Positions 23,893-31,826 of a DNA stretch of 34,644 bases are shown piece after piece. Under the pieces are notes generated by a model, which was given only the letters and a program-made list of their open reading frames with translations, had not been told where the DNA came from and ran no database searches. Source of the DNA: a bacterium (GTDB lineage: Bacteria > Vulcanimicrobiota > Xenobia > Xenobiales > JADMJV01). The DNA is taken from the NCBI GenBank assembly GCA_018780265.1, contig JADMJV010000195.1, forward strand, positions 1 to 34,644, read 5' to 3'. Both the position numbers and the translations under genes were made by a program. Numbering within the stretch: position 1 is the first letter of the stretch; every line of letters begins with the position of its first letter.

Positions 23893-24360
23893 CTATTTCC
23901 TGGGGGGCCGAACAGCGCGACTCTCCACGGTAGCACTTTGAGTAATAAATACGACGTAGTTGATTTTCCAACCGCCGGCTGACTCTCGCCAGCTGTCTTC
24001 GCGCTCCGATACGCGTGTGGCCACTCGGGTCTCATAGTCGATCACGCGTTCCTGATGGGTTCGTACCAACAGATCGCCCTCTTTGTCCACTCGGGCCGAA
24101 AGAATTTTGTAGCTAATACGGCAATGCTGGGACCCTTCCAGGGCGTCTTCCACCGAACTTTCCAGCCCCTCGCGGTCGAGTAGCATGCCCCGGCCGTCGA
24201 GAATGTGGGCGTCAGCGGTAAAATGCTCAAGAACCCGCTCAGGATCGAGGCTCACCCAGGCTCCCGTGAGGCTGAGATAGGCCTGTTCGACCTCGCAGGG
24301 TATTGGGTCGGCCCACAGGCAGCCTGAACCCAGCAGGAGCAGCAATAGTATACGGAGCAT
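23893..24360 (-). CDS. Secreted SnoaL/NTF2-like protein
   Basis: The product has 155 residues. The N-terminus MLRILLLLLLGSGCLWADP is a signal peptide, and LGSGC could act as a lipobox. The body has the cone-shaped NTF2-like pattern: a helix (EVEQAYLSLTGAWVSLDPERVLEHFTADAHIL), then strands (CRISYKILSARVDKEGDLLVRTHQERVIDYET), ending in GGWKINYVVFITQSA. Members bind small molecules or act as isomerases; no catalytic pair is evident. It is divergent from the CAP-domain gene with 59 bp between starts, so the two envelope proteins may share a regulatory region. Confidence 0.7.
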   Translation of the reverse strand: MLRILLLLLLGSGCLWADPIPCEVEQAYLSLTGAWVSLDPERVLEHFTADAHILDGRGMLLDREGLESSVEDALEGSQHCRISYKILSARVDKEGDLLVRTHQERVIDYETRVATRVSEREDSWRESAGGWKINYVVFITQSATVESRAVRPPRK

Positions 24361-24384
24361 CGAGCCTGTGTTCGGATGGACCTG

Positions 24385-24416
24385 GCAGGTTCCTGTGACG
24401 GCGGGTGGAAACCTGC
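24385..24416. promoter_or_regulatory. Imperfect hairpin just before the CAP-domain start codon
   Basis: GCAGGTT (24385-24391) pairs with AACCTGC (24410-24416), and inner CC/GG add two pairs across a bulged A. The hairpin ends three bases before the ATG at 24420 and would cover the ribosome-landing zone, which has no strong Shine-Dalgarno. It might be a translational control element or an operator in the divergent promoter. Confidence 0.25.
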
Positions 24417-24419
24417 GAC

Positions 24420-24917
24420 ATGCGCACCGCCTTGCCGTTCTGCCTGTGGCTGGCCTGCTCGGGGGTCTTGTTTGCGGATCCTGTCCAGGAGGCCGTAGAG
24501 GCCCAGATTGTGGTTTTAACCAATCGCGAGCGTGTCAAATTGGGCTTGCCGCCTCTTGAGGCCGATGGCACTCTGGTTGTCGTCTCCCGCGGTCACTCTC
24601 AGGAGATGGCCCGCCTCAACTATTTCGAACACGAATCGCCCACACCGGGTCTGAAAGAACCGTGGGACCGTGCTAATCGGGCGGGAGTCGATAGCGATGA
24701 GTTTGGCGAGAATCTCTTCTTTTCCGAGGGCCATTCGGCCACCAAGCTGGCCAACATGGCCGTGTCCGCCTGGATGAAAAGTCCCGGCCATCGGGCCAAT
24801 CTCCTCAGCCCAAATTTTACGCGGGTGGGCATTGGGCTGGCCAGCTTCAAAAAGCAGATCTACGTCACCCAGATGTTCAGCGCCACTCTGGATCCTTATC
24901 TGCCAGCCACCAAATAG
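24420..24917 (+). CDS. Secreted CAP (SCP/PR-1) domain protein
   Basis: The ATG at 24420 gives 165 residues starting with a signal peptide (MRTALPFCLWLACSGVLFA). The CAP domain is complete: VVLTNRERVKLGLPPLEAD, then SRGHSQEMARLNYFEHESP, GENLFFSEG and AWMKSPGHRANLLSPNFTRVGIG. The two His and the Glu that form the cavity are present (HSQEM, GENL, GHRAN). Bacterial CAP proteins are extracellular and of mostly unknown activity, with proposed roles in lipid or metal binding and spore or cell-surface functions. It lies divergent from the NTF2-like secreted protein, and the HEAT-repeat gene starts 62 bp downstream. Confidence 0.88.
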   Translation: MRTALPFCLWLACSGVLFADPVQEAVEAQIVVLTNRERVKLGLPPLEADGTLVVVSRGHSQEMARLNYFEHESPTPGLKEPWDRANRAGVDSDEFGENLFFSEGHSATKLANMAVSAWMKSPGHRANLLSPNFTRVGIGLASFKKQIYVTQMFSATLDPYLPATK

Positions 24918-24979
24918 AAGGGCATGGATTTGCTGGAGCCTTCAAGGCAATGCTGCCCCTTAGCTAGAAGAGCCGGCTC

Positions 24980-27430
24980 ATGCTGGGAAGAGACCCTGAA
25001 TATTGGCGAGCGCAACTGCACTCGGCTCACCTGCCGGTGCGCCTTTTTGCCTTGCGCATCATCCGTCAGATGGGCAGCCAGGGCGCGCGCATGTTGCTGG
25101 ACGCCAAGGTCGAACTGCCCGAGTGGCCGCTGGTCTGGGCCTTGCAGGGGTGCGCCACGCCAGCTCTGCTGCGCTCGGCCCCGGCCCATTCTGCCCAGCG
25201 ACTCGCCCTCACTTTGCAGCGGCGCACCCCTCGCCCACGTGGCAAATTGGCCCGCCACAGTCTAGAAGCTTGTCTGAGCGGGCTGCGCAAGGCCAACAAT
25301 CCACACCAGCGCCTGTCCTGGATGATGGTTTTGTTGGAGCAGCACGGCGAGGCCTCCGCCGAAGATTTGCTATCGATTATCGCCATGCCCACCCAGCCTC
25401 GCGCCCAGTGGGAACAGTTAGCGGCGCTGTCTTCCTGGGCCCTGGGTCAGTTGGGTCGGACCGTGTTGTTTACCATTCAGGAACGCTTTCGGCAGAGTAA
25501 CCCGGCTGTTCAGGTCTGGTTGTGTCAGGTGCTTTGGTATTTGGGACCGCTGGCCCAGGGCAGCGAGTCGTTTGTGGCTTCCAGTCCGGGGATTTGGGCC
25601 AGTGCAGCCCTTTACAGTCTGGAAGGGGCGGGGACTCGGCCGCTGATTATGCGTCAGGAAGCTCCCGTTTGGGTGGACAAATCCAGTCTGGGACGACTGG
25701 CCGAGCTGGTTCACTCGTCGTCGCGTGAAGAGCGTCTCTACGCGGCTCGCGCCCTACCCGGTTGGGGACCGGCCCTGCCGCGTGTCGCTCGCCTGCTGGA
25801 GGCCCTTTGCCACGACGCCGACCACACTCTGCGTGACATCGCCTGGCGAGGACTTGAGCAGTTGGGAGGTGTCACCTCTCCCCAGGCTTTGCGGGCCGGC
25901 CTGCAGTCTCAGGATGCCGAGATTCGACGCGCCGCGCTGGTTTGTTTCCGGGACAATTACGGGGTCGACCCGGTCGATGTGCTGCGCCGCCACATTCACG
26001 ATCCCGAATTGAGTTTGTTGGCGGTGTTGGCCATCCAGGAGGGCGGCCTGCCGGCGGCTCAACTGATCCCGGCCCTGGAGTTTGCCCCCAGGCTGCATGG
26101 AGTGCACCTGTTGGTGATGCTGGGGGCGCTGGCGCAAGCCCCTCCTCCTTCAAGTGAAGAGCCCATCGATCTGGACGACCTGCCTCAGAGTAGCCAGATC
26201 GATGTGCGCCTGGCCGTGGCCAGATTGCTCATGGCCTGGAAGCGTCCCTACACCGAGTTGCTCCCGTTGGCCGACGACTCTGATCTGCCTTTGAGCCACC
26301 AGGTGACCGAGCATTTGATTGACCAGGGGAGTCCAGAGGCTCTGGCCCAGTTGTTGACGGATGGACCTCGACTGGCGAGACGACTGTCCTTGATGGATGC
26401 CAGGTCGGTGCTGGCCCGCATGCTGCGGCTGGGTCCCGCGCGTGGTCAATTGGCGCCATTTCTGGATCGACTCCGCGAATTAGCGGGTCACCGGGATGCT
26501 GAAGTCAGTCGAGCGGCCGCCCGAATTCTCAAGGGGCAAAACCTGGATACCCTGATTTGGGCTGATTTTGAATCTCTTGACCCGGCTCTCCAACAATCCC
26601 TTACCTCGTTGATTCGCGAGACGGGCGCTTTGCCCGACGGACTGCGAGCCGCTCTTTTGGAGGGGCTCTATATCGGCCCGGCAACCTTGAGTCTGGCTGT
26701 TGACCTGCTGCCTGCCGATACCGTCTCCACGTTGCTTTGGAGCATGTTTATCAAGTCTCCCCGCCTCAATCGAACTCATTTTTTTGAGCCGTTTCTCAGG
26801 CTGGCTCAGGCGGGTTTTAGCCTGCTGCTGGAACTGATGGCTCATCAGGAGCCTGAGGTGGCCGAGGATGCAGTGACCTTGTTGCTGCGCTGGATTGACC
26901 GAGCTGGCAAGGACCAGTTGCAGGACGTAAGTATCTTGCGCACCCCCCCTTCGGCGTCGGCTCGGCGTAGTTTGGCCATAGGGTTGGCCGAGGCTCTGCT
27001 GGCGTCCCATCAGCCGCTCGACAGTCGCTGGCTGGACTGGGCTCTGGCTCTGGCCAGGCAATTGGAGTTCAGGGCCGCCAATGTGGCCGTTCAGGCATTG
27101 GGCAGATACCACTTGCGAGGACAACCAGACGAGCCGGAGCGAGCCCTGCAGGGGATTATGAAAGCCTGCAATCACCCTCAGCGGTCGGTTCGCCTGGAGG
27201 CCGTCTCTCAGTTGCGATCCCTGCATCTAAAAGACGAGCAACGCTGGCAGGTGGCCACCCATTTGCGGGTGTTGGGGGCTGATCCTGAGCCCCTGGTGCA
27301 GATCAGGCGCTTGCTCTGGTTGCAAGAGGCCGACGAATTGACCAGTTATGAGATTCAACTGGCTCAAGGTATGCTGGAAGACTGCGAAGATCCGGAGGTC
27401 CTCCAGGAGATTAACCTGCTGCTGGACTAA
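24980..27430 (+). CDS. Large HEAT-repeat scaffold protein
   Basis: This 816-residue protein is built throughout of paired helices of 30-40 residues. Clear units include LPVRLFALRIIRQMGSQGAR, EERLYAARALPGWGPALPRV, DHTLRDIAWRGLEQLGG, DAEIRRAALVCFRDNYG and PQRSVRLEAVSQLRSLHL. This is the HEAT/PBS-lyase type alpha-solenoid used for protein docking. There is no signal peptide or transmembrane helix, so it should be a cytosolic scaffold. Its partner is unknown. It ends five bases from the convergent regulator gene, which is also a solenoid protein. Confidence 0.8.
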   Translation: MLGRDPEYWRAQLHSAHLPVRLFALRIIRQMGSQGARMLLDAKVELPEWPLVWALQGCATPALLRSAPAHSAQRLALTLQRRTPRPRGKLARHSLEACLSGLRKANNPHQRLSWMMVLLEQHGEASAEDLLSIIAMPTQPRAQWEQLAALSSWALGQLGRTVLFTIQERFRQSNPAVQVWLCQVLWYLGPLAQGSESFVASSPGIWASAALYSLEGAGTRPLIMRQEAPVWVDKSSLGRLAELVHSSSREERLYAARALPGWGPALPRVARLLEALCHDADHTLRDIAWRGLEQLGGVTSPQALRAGLQSQDAEIRRAALVCFRDNYGVDPVDVLRRHIHDPELSLLAVLAIQEGGLPAAQLIPALEFAPRLHGVHLLVMLGALAQAPPPSSEEPIDLDDLPQSSQIDVRLAVARLLMAWKRPYTELLPLADDSDLPLSHQVTEHLIDQGSPEALAQLLTDGPRLARRLSLMDARSVLARMLRLGPARGQLAPFLDRLRELAGHRDAEVSRAAARILKGQNLDTLIWADFESLDPALQQSLTSLIRETGALPDGLRAALLEGLYIGPATLSLAVDLLPADTVSTLLWSMFIKSPRLNRTHFFEPFLRLAQAGFSLLLELMAHQEPEVAEDAVTLLLRWIDRAGKDQLQDVSILRTPPSASARRSLAIGLAEALLASHQPLDSRWLDWALALARQLEFRAANVAVQALGRYHLRGQPDEPERALQGIMKACNHPQRSVRLEAVSQLRSLHLKDEQRWQVATHLRVLGADPEPLVQIRRLLWLQEADELTSYEIQLAQGMLEDCEDPEVLQEINLLLD

Positions 27431-27435
27431 GAACT

Positions 27436-29718
27436 CTAGTAGGTCAAGGCTGCAATGGCCCGCTTTTGAGCCGATTGAAGGGCTTGACCGATAGTCAACT
27501 GGGTTTTGCATCGTTCAAAGAATCGCAGGGCTTCCTCGATTCGATTCAGGGCGATCAGGGCATCCATCACCAGCACACCTGCTTCTTCTCTTTGCGGGTC
27601 GCTCTCCACCAGTCGGGTGGCATGTTCAAATGCTTCCGCCGGTCGGCCCGCCCGTTGCGACCATTTGGCCAGCCAGAGCAAAGAGGCACACACCTTTTCG
27701 TGGACGCGCTCGCGAATGGGAGGCACCCAGTCTAGAGTGCAGTCTTCCAGAAACTGGCCCCGGGCCAGAGTTACGATGCGGCGGTAGAGGTCGGCCGCTT
27801 CTTTGCCGTCCGATTGCTGGGCCAGCGTGTAGCTGCGCTCCAGGTGCTCCAGGTCGTGCCAACGGGGCAGTTGCAAATTTAGGCGTATTTTTCCCTGGCT
27901 GGCCTGAATGTAGTCTACGTCGGGCCAGCCTTGGGGCCGTAGGCTGACGCGGGCGGCCTCCAGCACCTGGGCCAACCGCTCGGGGGTGGACTCGTCGCTG
28001 ACAAATTGTTCCATGAGCGACTCTTCGCTGTGAGCCTGGTCAGAATGGGCCGCCAGAAAGGCAAAGAGGTGCTTGGCCCGCTGCGTTCGCCAGGCATTGC
28101 TGGGCAGGCGGCGCTGACCCTGATAGACCTCGAGGGGGCCTAAACTGTACACCCGCAGAGCTGGCGGCAGGGCAGGTCCCACCGTGATCTTGTCGCTTTG
28201 TAAAAGTGCCCTGAGTTCGCTGTTGGGGTCGGCGCGCAGCAGTCGCAGTACCTGCTCGCCGGGGACCCAGGGGAGCTTTGTCATGGCCTTGGCCAGACCC
28301 AGGCGGGCCGCTTCGCTCCAAGCTCCCTGACGCAACAGGGAGGCGATCTTTTCCGAATCCTCTTCCAGCCAGTTTTGAACCAGCCGCAGGGCCTCGGGAA
28401 CTTCATCAAAGGCAGGGTAGGCCAGCAGCCAGGGGGCCAGCCAATCGAGGTGGCGGCTGAGCAACTCTTTTTCGGGACAGGAGCCCAGCGCTTCCACGGC
28501 CGTTTTTACTAACTCGGGCGAGAGAGGCGTGGCCGAGAAGTACTCCTGCGCCAGCGTGGCCAGGGCCTGGCGATGGCGCGAGTCGAGGTCGCGATAAAGG
28601 CGGTTGCTGCGCTGTAGCGAGGTTTCGGCACTGGAGGCTTTGATTTCGGCCAGTACAATGCCCGCCTCAAAGCAAGTTTCGGCATTGAGCCAGGGACCGA
28701 TCTTTTGGGCTGCCTGGATGGCCTGGTTGGCCACGTCTGCTCGTTTTCGCAAGCGGGCCAGGGACAACGCCGATTCGATGCGGTCAGGTGACCCAGGATC
28801 GGCCTTGAGAACCTGCTCGTAGAGGCGAATGGCCTCCACGGACTGCTGAGAATTGTCCAGTGCCCTGGCTCTCGACAACATGGCACGCTTTTGCGAAGCT
28901 TCTTGAGTTTGGGCCTGATTGGACTTGTTTCGGGTGAGCACGACCTCAACCAGTTCAGGGTCAAAACGTCCTTGCTCCGTAATGTCGTCGCCACGCCCCA
29001 GCGCCAGTACCAGGTCAACCAGGCGCGACTCGACGGGGGCCTCGGGCGTCAGTAACTCCTGCAAGATCTTCTGAGTCGAAGTGGGTAGCTCTTCACGGTC
29101 GATAACCAGGGGGGACTCACCGGGAAGATCGCAGATGGCTTGAATCCAGGTGGCCAGTTGCACTTCCTCGCAAAGTCCAGGGGCCAGATCATGGGCCTGG
29201 GCCAGTTGGCGGGCCAGAATTCCCAACGAATGCAGACCTTGCAGAGGGCGACCCGGGGCGCCCGCCAGGTCGAGGCTGATGGTGATAGCCTGGATGGCTT
29301 GTAGCAAGGTCTTGCGCACCAGGTGCGAGTGCGAATTGCCTCGCTGACTTTGGGACTTCATGCGCAGTTGGCGCTCTACGGCCTGAACCAATTCTTCGGG
29401 GGTAAAGGGCCTTTGCAAGAAATCACCGGCGCCGGCCCGCAGGGATCGCAGCAGTAAATCTTCGTTCCTGGAGGGGCTGATAATCACGCTTCCCAGCCAG
29501 GGATAACGCCATTTGATGCGTGATAAAGCTTCCAGTCCGTCCATTCCGGTCATGGCCACGTTGGACACGACTGCATCATAGGACCTGCTGGCCACCAAGG
29601 CCAGAGCGCTCTGGCCGTTGGCGGCAGTCTCTACAGACCAGCCGGCCTCGCGCAGCACCCTCACCAGCCTGGCCCGCATTTGCGTATCTTCTTCCACTAC
29701 CAGGAGCCTTGAACTCAT
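27436..29718 (-). CDS. Pseudo-receiver, TPR and BTAD (SARP-like) regulator
   Basis: The product has 760 residues. Residues 1-118 form a receiver fold, but the phosphoacceptor Asp is Asn53 (AVVSNVAMTGMDG), the conserved Lys is Arg103 (LQRPFTPEEL) and the acidic pair is shifted to E9-E10-D11. A helical middle with TPR-like repeats follows (AIRLYEQVLKADPGSPDRI). From about 515 to 760 comes an AfsR/SARP-type end: LRVYSLGPLEVYQGQRRL begins a winged-helix DNA-binding domain, then a BTAD TPR bundle (EAADLYRRIVTLARGQFLED ... EEALRFFERCKTQL). It probably activates transcription without phosphorylation, controlled instead by ligand or protein binding. The target genes are unknown. It is divergent from the TPR-SUFU gene. 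Confidence 0.75.
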   Translation of the reverse strand: MSSRLLVVEEDTQMRARLVRVLREAGWSVETAANGQSALALVASRSYDAVVSNVAMTGMDGLEALSRIKWRYPWLGSVIISPSRNEDLLLRSLRAGAGDFLQRPFTPEELVQAVERQLRMKSQSQRGNSHSHLVRKTLLQAIQAITISLDLAGAPGRPLQGLHSLGILARQLAQAHDLAPGLCEEVQLATWIQAICDLPGESPLVIDREELPTSTQKILQELLTPEAPVESRLVDLVLALGRGDDITEQGRFDPELVEVVLTRNKSNQAQTQEASQKRAMLSRARALDNSQQSVEAIRLYEQVLKADPGSPDRIESALSLARLRKRADVANQAIQAAQKIGPWLNAETCFEAGIVLAEIKASSAETSLQRSNRLYRDLDSRHRQALATLAQEYFSATPLSPELVKTAVEALGSCPEKELLSRHLDWLAPWLLAYPAFDEVPEALRLVQNWLEEDSEKIASLLRQGAWSEAARLGLAKAMTKLPWVPGEQVLRLLRADPNSELRALLQSDKITVGPALPPALRVYSLGPLEVYQGQRRLPSNAWRTQRAKHLFAFLAAHSDQAHSEESLMEQFVSDESTPERLAQVLEAARVSLRPQGWPDVDYIQASQGKIRLNLQLPRWHDLEHLERSYTLAQQSDGKEAADLYRRIVTLARGQFLEDCTLDWVPPIRERVHEKVCASLLWLAKWSQRAGRPAEAFEHATRLVESDPQREEAGVLVMDALIALNRIEEALRFFERCKTQLTIGQALQSAQKRAIAALTY

Positions 29719-29900
29719 TGCGGTTTTGTTTCGCCACAGCGTTGCCTGGATACCTTTTGGTTCAGGCTTGCAGCTGGGGACCTGTCGTGCAGCAGCTGAG
29801 CCGCTTCGTGCCGTGTGTAGGTGCTGTGATAGTCGCTCATGGGGCCTGCTGGTTCGTGCCCGGGGGGTAACTGCCTGTCTGCATACGAAGGGCCCGCGCC

Positions 29901-30719
29901 ATGTTTGGATTCTTCTCAGCAGGCTCCGCCCCCGCCCTCGACATAGGACGTTGGAAACAGATGGAGCAGTTGCAGGCGGACGGTCGCCACGATCAATTGG
30001 TTCCGCTTTTTGAAGAGTTGCTGCAAATCAGCCCACGCCTGGGTCTGGCCTGGCACGGTCGGGGAGTCAGTTTGCTGGAGATGCGCCTGCCTCAGGAAGC
30101 GGCAGTTTCTTTTGAGCAGGCACATCAATGCGGCGGAGCAGGCACCGAGCAGTCGCTACTGATGCTGACGGCCTGTTTGCGTCAACTGGCTCGACCCGAA
30201 GAAGCAATCGCGTTACTCGATGGGGCGCTGGCTCAGCCCGGTCTCAGTGGGGAGATGGCCCGTCAGTTGGAGTTTGCCAAGGTGCAGGCCTGTCTGCAGG
30301 CGGGGGAGTCCAAAACTGCTCTGGCTACTCTGGATCACTACCTGGCCCAGGGGGGGCCAGATGCCCCCATGGTGCAGCTTTTTCGAGCCGAAGCTCTGGC
30401 TCGCTCGGGCCAGCCGTCGCGGGCAGCGCCTGCTTTTGCAAGGGATGGAAGAGGAGGCGCTGCGCGACGCCCTGCTCAGCTTGCTGGACGAGACTCCCGT
30501 GGTGGGCCATCCAGGGCTGCTCGACATGGCGGCCAAGTTGGTCGATGGAGTCGACCGGCCCACCCTGGCTCGACTCAACCATCCGGTCACAATCCATGTT
30601 CAGCGCCATTTGGGACCCTTGCTAGACGTGCTGCTCGACCCGTCGGGGGTGGCCCTATTGGTGGTTCAGCCCAGTCTGCGTTGCCCGGCTGTGCGCCTGG
30701 TCACACTGGGAATGAGTGA
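29901..30719 (+). pseudogene. 5' part of a frameshifted TPR-SUFU gene (TPR half)
   Basis: The ATG at 29901 has GAAGGG eight bases upstream. The first 173 or so codons encode TPR-like repeats (GLAWHGRGVSLLEMRLPQEAA, LLMLTACLRQLARPEEAIALL, ALATLDHYLAQGGPDAPMVQL). At about 30421 the frame degenerates into a Gly/Ala/Arg-rich string and stops at 30719, while coding resumes in the next frame. Removing one G from the GGG at 30421-30423 joins the halves into one 404-residue TPR-SUFU protein. It could be a true pseudogene, a sequencing or assembly indel, or less likely a +1 programmed shift; both halves look undamaged otherwise. Confidence 0.7.
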
Positions 30720-31116
30720 TCGGCCTCAATCAGGCAGCGGGGAACCGATTTGGGGGGAATTGATGCTCGCGGTTCCCTCCGATCAGTGGCGCGTGTGGGT
30801 CCCTCTGTTGCTGAAGCTGGCCCACTACCCGTTTCTGCACAACACCTTTTTGTGGTCCGGCCATACCCTGGAAAATCACGGTTTGGCGCCAGCCAGCGAC
30901 TACGCAGGTTTTCTGGTCTTCCCCTCGATCTCGGTGGACGAGTCGTTCCATTTTTTGCACGAGCCCGACAAAAGGACCGTTTTCTTGTCGGTTTATCCTC
31001 TCTACAGCGAGGAGCTGGATTTTTATCGGTCCTCCAGCCTGGAGGCTTTACTGGAGCGCCTGGAAATGGCGCAAATCAGCGATCTGGTGCTGCCCCAGCG
31101 CTCAAAAGCTGTCTAG
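30445..31116 (+). pseudogene. 3' part of the frameshifted gene (SUFU domain half)
   Basis: Coding in this frame resumes at about 30424 (QRLLLQGMEEEALRDALLSLL). The first ATG is 30445, which would give a free SUFU protein if it were translated alone. From about 30750 the SUFU pattern is clear: WGELMLAVPSDQW, VPLLLKLAHYPFLHNTF, WSGHTLENHG, then TVFLSVYPLYSEELDFYRSS and LLERLEMAQIS. In bacteria, SUFU-domain proteins are frequently immunity proteins of polymorphic toxin systems. No toxin gene is adjacent here. The 3' end overlaps the convergent P-loop kinase gene by 15 bp. Confidence 0.7.
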
Positions 31117-31665
31117 CCAGGCGGCGATCTGTCGGGCTGCCTGGTCGCTGGGGAGGTTGTCGTTGGCAATCTTGAGGTGGCGCTCGGGGTAAAAGAAGTC
31201 CCCCTGCGAATTGAGTTGAAAGCGATGGTCGCGATCGATCAAGTCCTTTCGGGACCATTCCAGGTCCAGTTTGCTGGGTTTGTGGGCCAGTCGCAAGGGA
31301 CTGACGTTGCGCTCCAGGCGGACCTTTTGGGTCGCCTCCAATTCCACAAAATAGGCCTGACCGCCCTGGCCGGTGTAGAGCGAGACGTAGTCGTCGATTT
31401 CTTGCCTGTCGACGGCTAACTCCAGGGCCCACACGTAGGTGAAAATCAGGCCTGGCAGGTCGCTGTGGGCGGCTTCCTCGATGATGCGTCGGCGAAATTC
31501 CATCACCAGTTTGCGAAAGGTCTGTCCGTGGGGGAAGACGTGGCGGACCATTTCGATGGTCATGTGGTTGGTGAACAGTTTCATGCCTGTTTGTTGGGCC
31601 AGGGCCGTGCCGACGGGCATTTTGCCTACGGCTGAGGGGCCGAAGAGAACCACGAATCGTTTCAT
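31102..31665 (-). CDS. P-loop NTPase/shikimate-kinase-like small-molecule kinase
   Basis: This 187-residue protein starts VVLFGPSAVGKMPVGTALAQQTG. It fits a widespread group of small kinases with the loop GPxAVGKMTVG followed by LFTNHMTIEMV; here the Thr after GKM is Pro, which could weaken phosphate binding. PGLIFTYVWAL and the RHLKIANDNL near the C-terminus are also family features. The phosphorylated substrate is not known. No Shine-Dalgarno precedes the ATG. It is divergent from pilB, and an operator-like inverted repeat lies 38 bp before its start. Confidence 0.75.
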   Translation of the reverse strand: MKRFVVLFGPSAVGKMPVGTALAQQTGMKLFTNHMTIEMVRHVFPHGQTFRKLVMEFRRRIIEEAAHSDLPGLIFTYVWALELAVDRQEIDDYVSLYTGQGGQAYFVELEATQKVRLERNVSPLRLAHKPSKLDLEWSRKDLIDRDHRFQLNSQGDFFYPERHLKIANDNLPSDQAARQIAAWLDSF

Positions 31666-31703
31666 GGAGGCGTGAGTTCTCTGCCGCCTTTACGACCCTT
31701 TCT

Positions 31704-31720
31704 TGACAGTGTAACTGTCA
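31704..31720. promoter_or_regulatory. Operator-like site A, 17-bp inverted repeat
   Basis: TGACAGT-GTA-ACTGTCA has perfect 7-bp arms with a 3-bp centre. It lies 38 bp upstream of the P-loop kinase ATG. The same sequence, with one changed base in the arms, recurs as site B 28 bp upstream of pilB, which makes chance unlikely. Confidence 0.65.
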
Positions 31721-31773
31721 TTTAGTTGTGGGCCTGTATGGATGAATGCTTCGAGGAGAGGGCCTGAGTCGGT

Positions 31774-31806
31774 TGACAGTGTGACAGTATAACTGTTAGG
31801 CTGTCA
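31774..31806. promoter_or_regulatory. Operator-like site B with extra half-sites, upstream of pilB
   Basis: The core TGACAGT-ATA-ACTGTTA (31782-31798) matches site A in 15 of 17 positions. It is flanked by a further direct TGACAGT (31774-31780) and by CTGTCA (31801-31806), so several dimers could bind side by side. TATAAC within the core may double as the -10 element, which would make a bound protein a repressor. Confidence 0.6.
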
Positions 31807-31826
31807 AAAGTAAGTCAGGGAGGTAC

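Noticed and set aside
24919..24959. AAGGGCA ... TGCCCCTT inverted repeat after the CAP gene, considered as a terminator
   Set aside because: The arms are imperfect, the loop is long and there is no T-run.
31703..31793. TTGACA and TATAAC read as a standard -35/-10 promoter pair for pilB
   Set aside because: In the pilB-proximal site the two are only nine bases apart, and the upstream TTGACA has no -10 at 16-18 bases; the sequences are better explained as operator half-sites.
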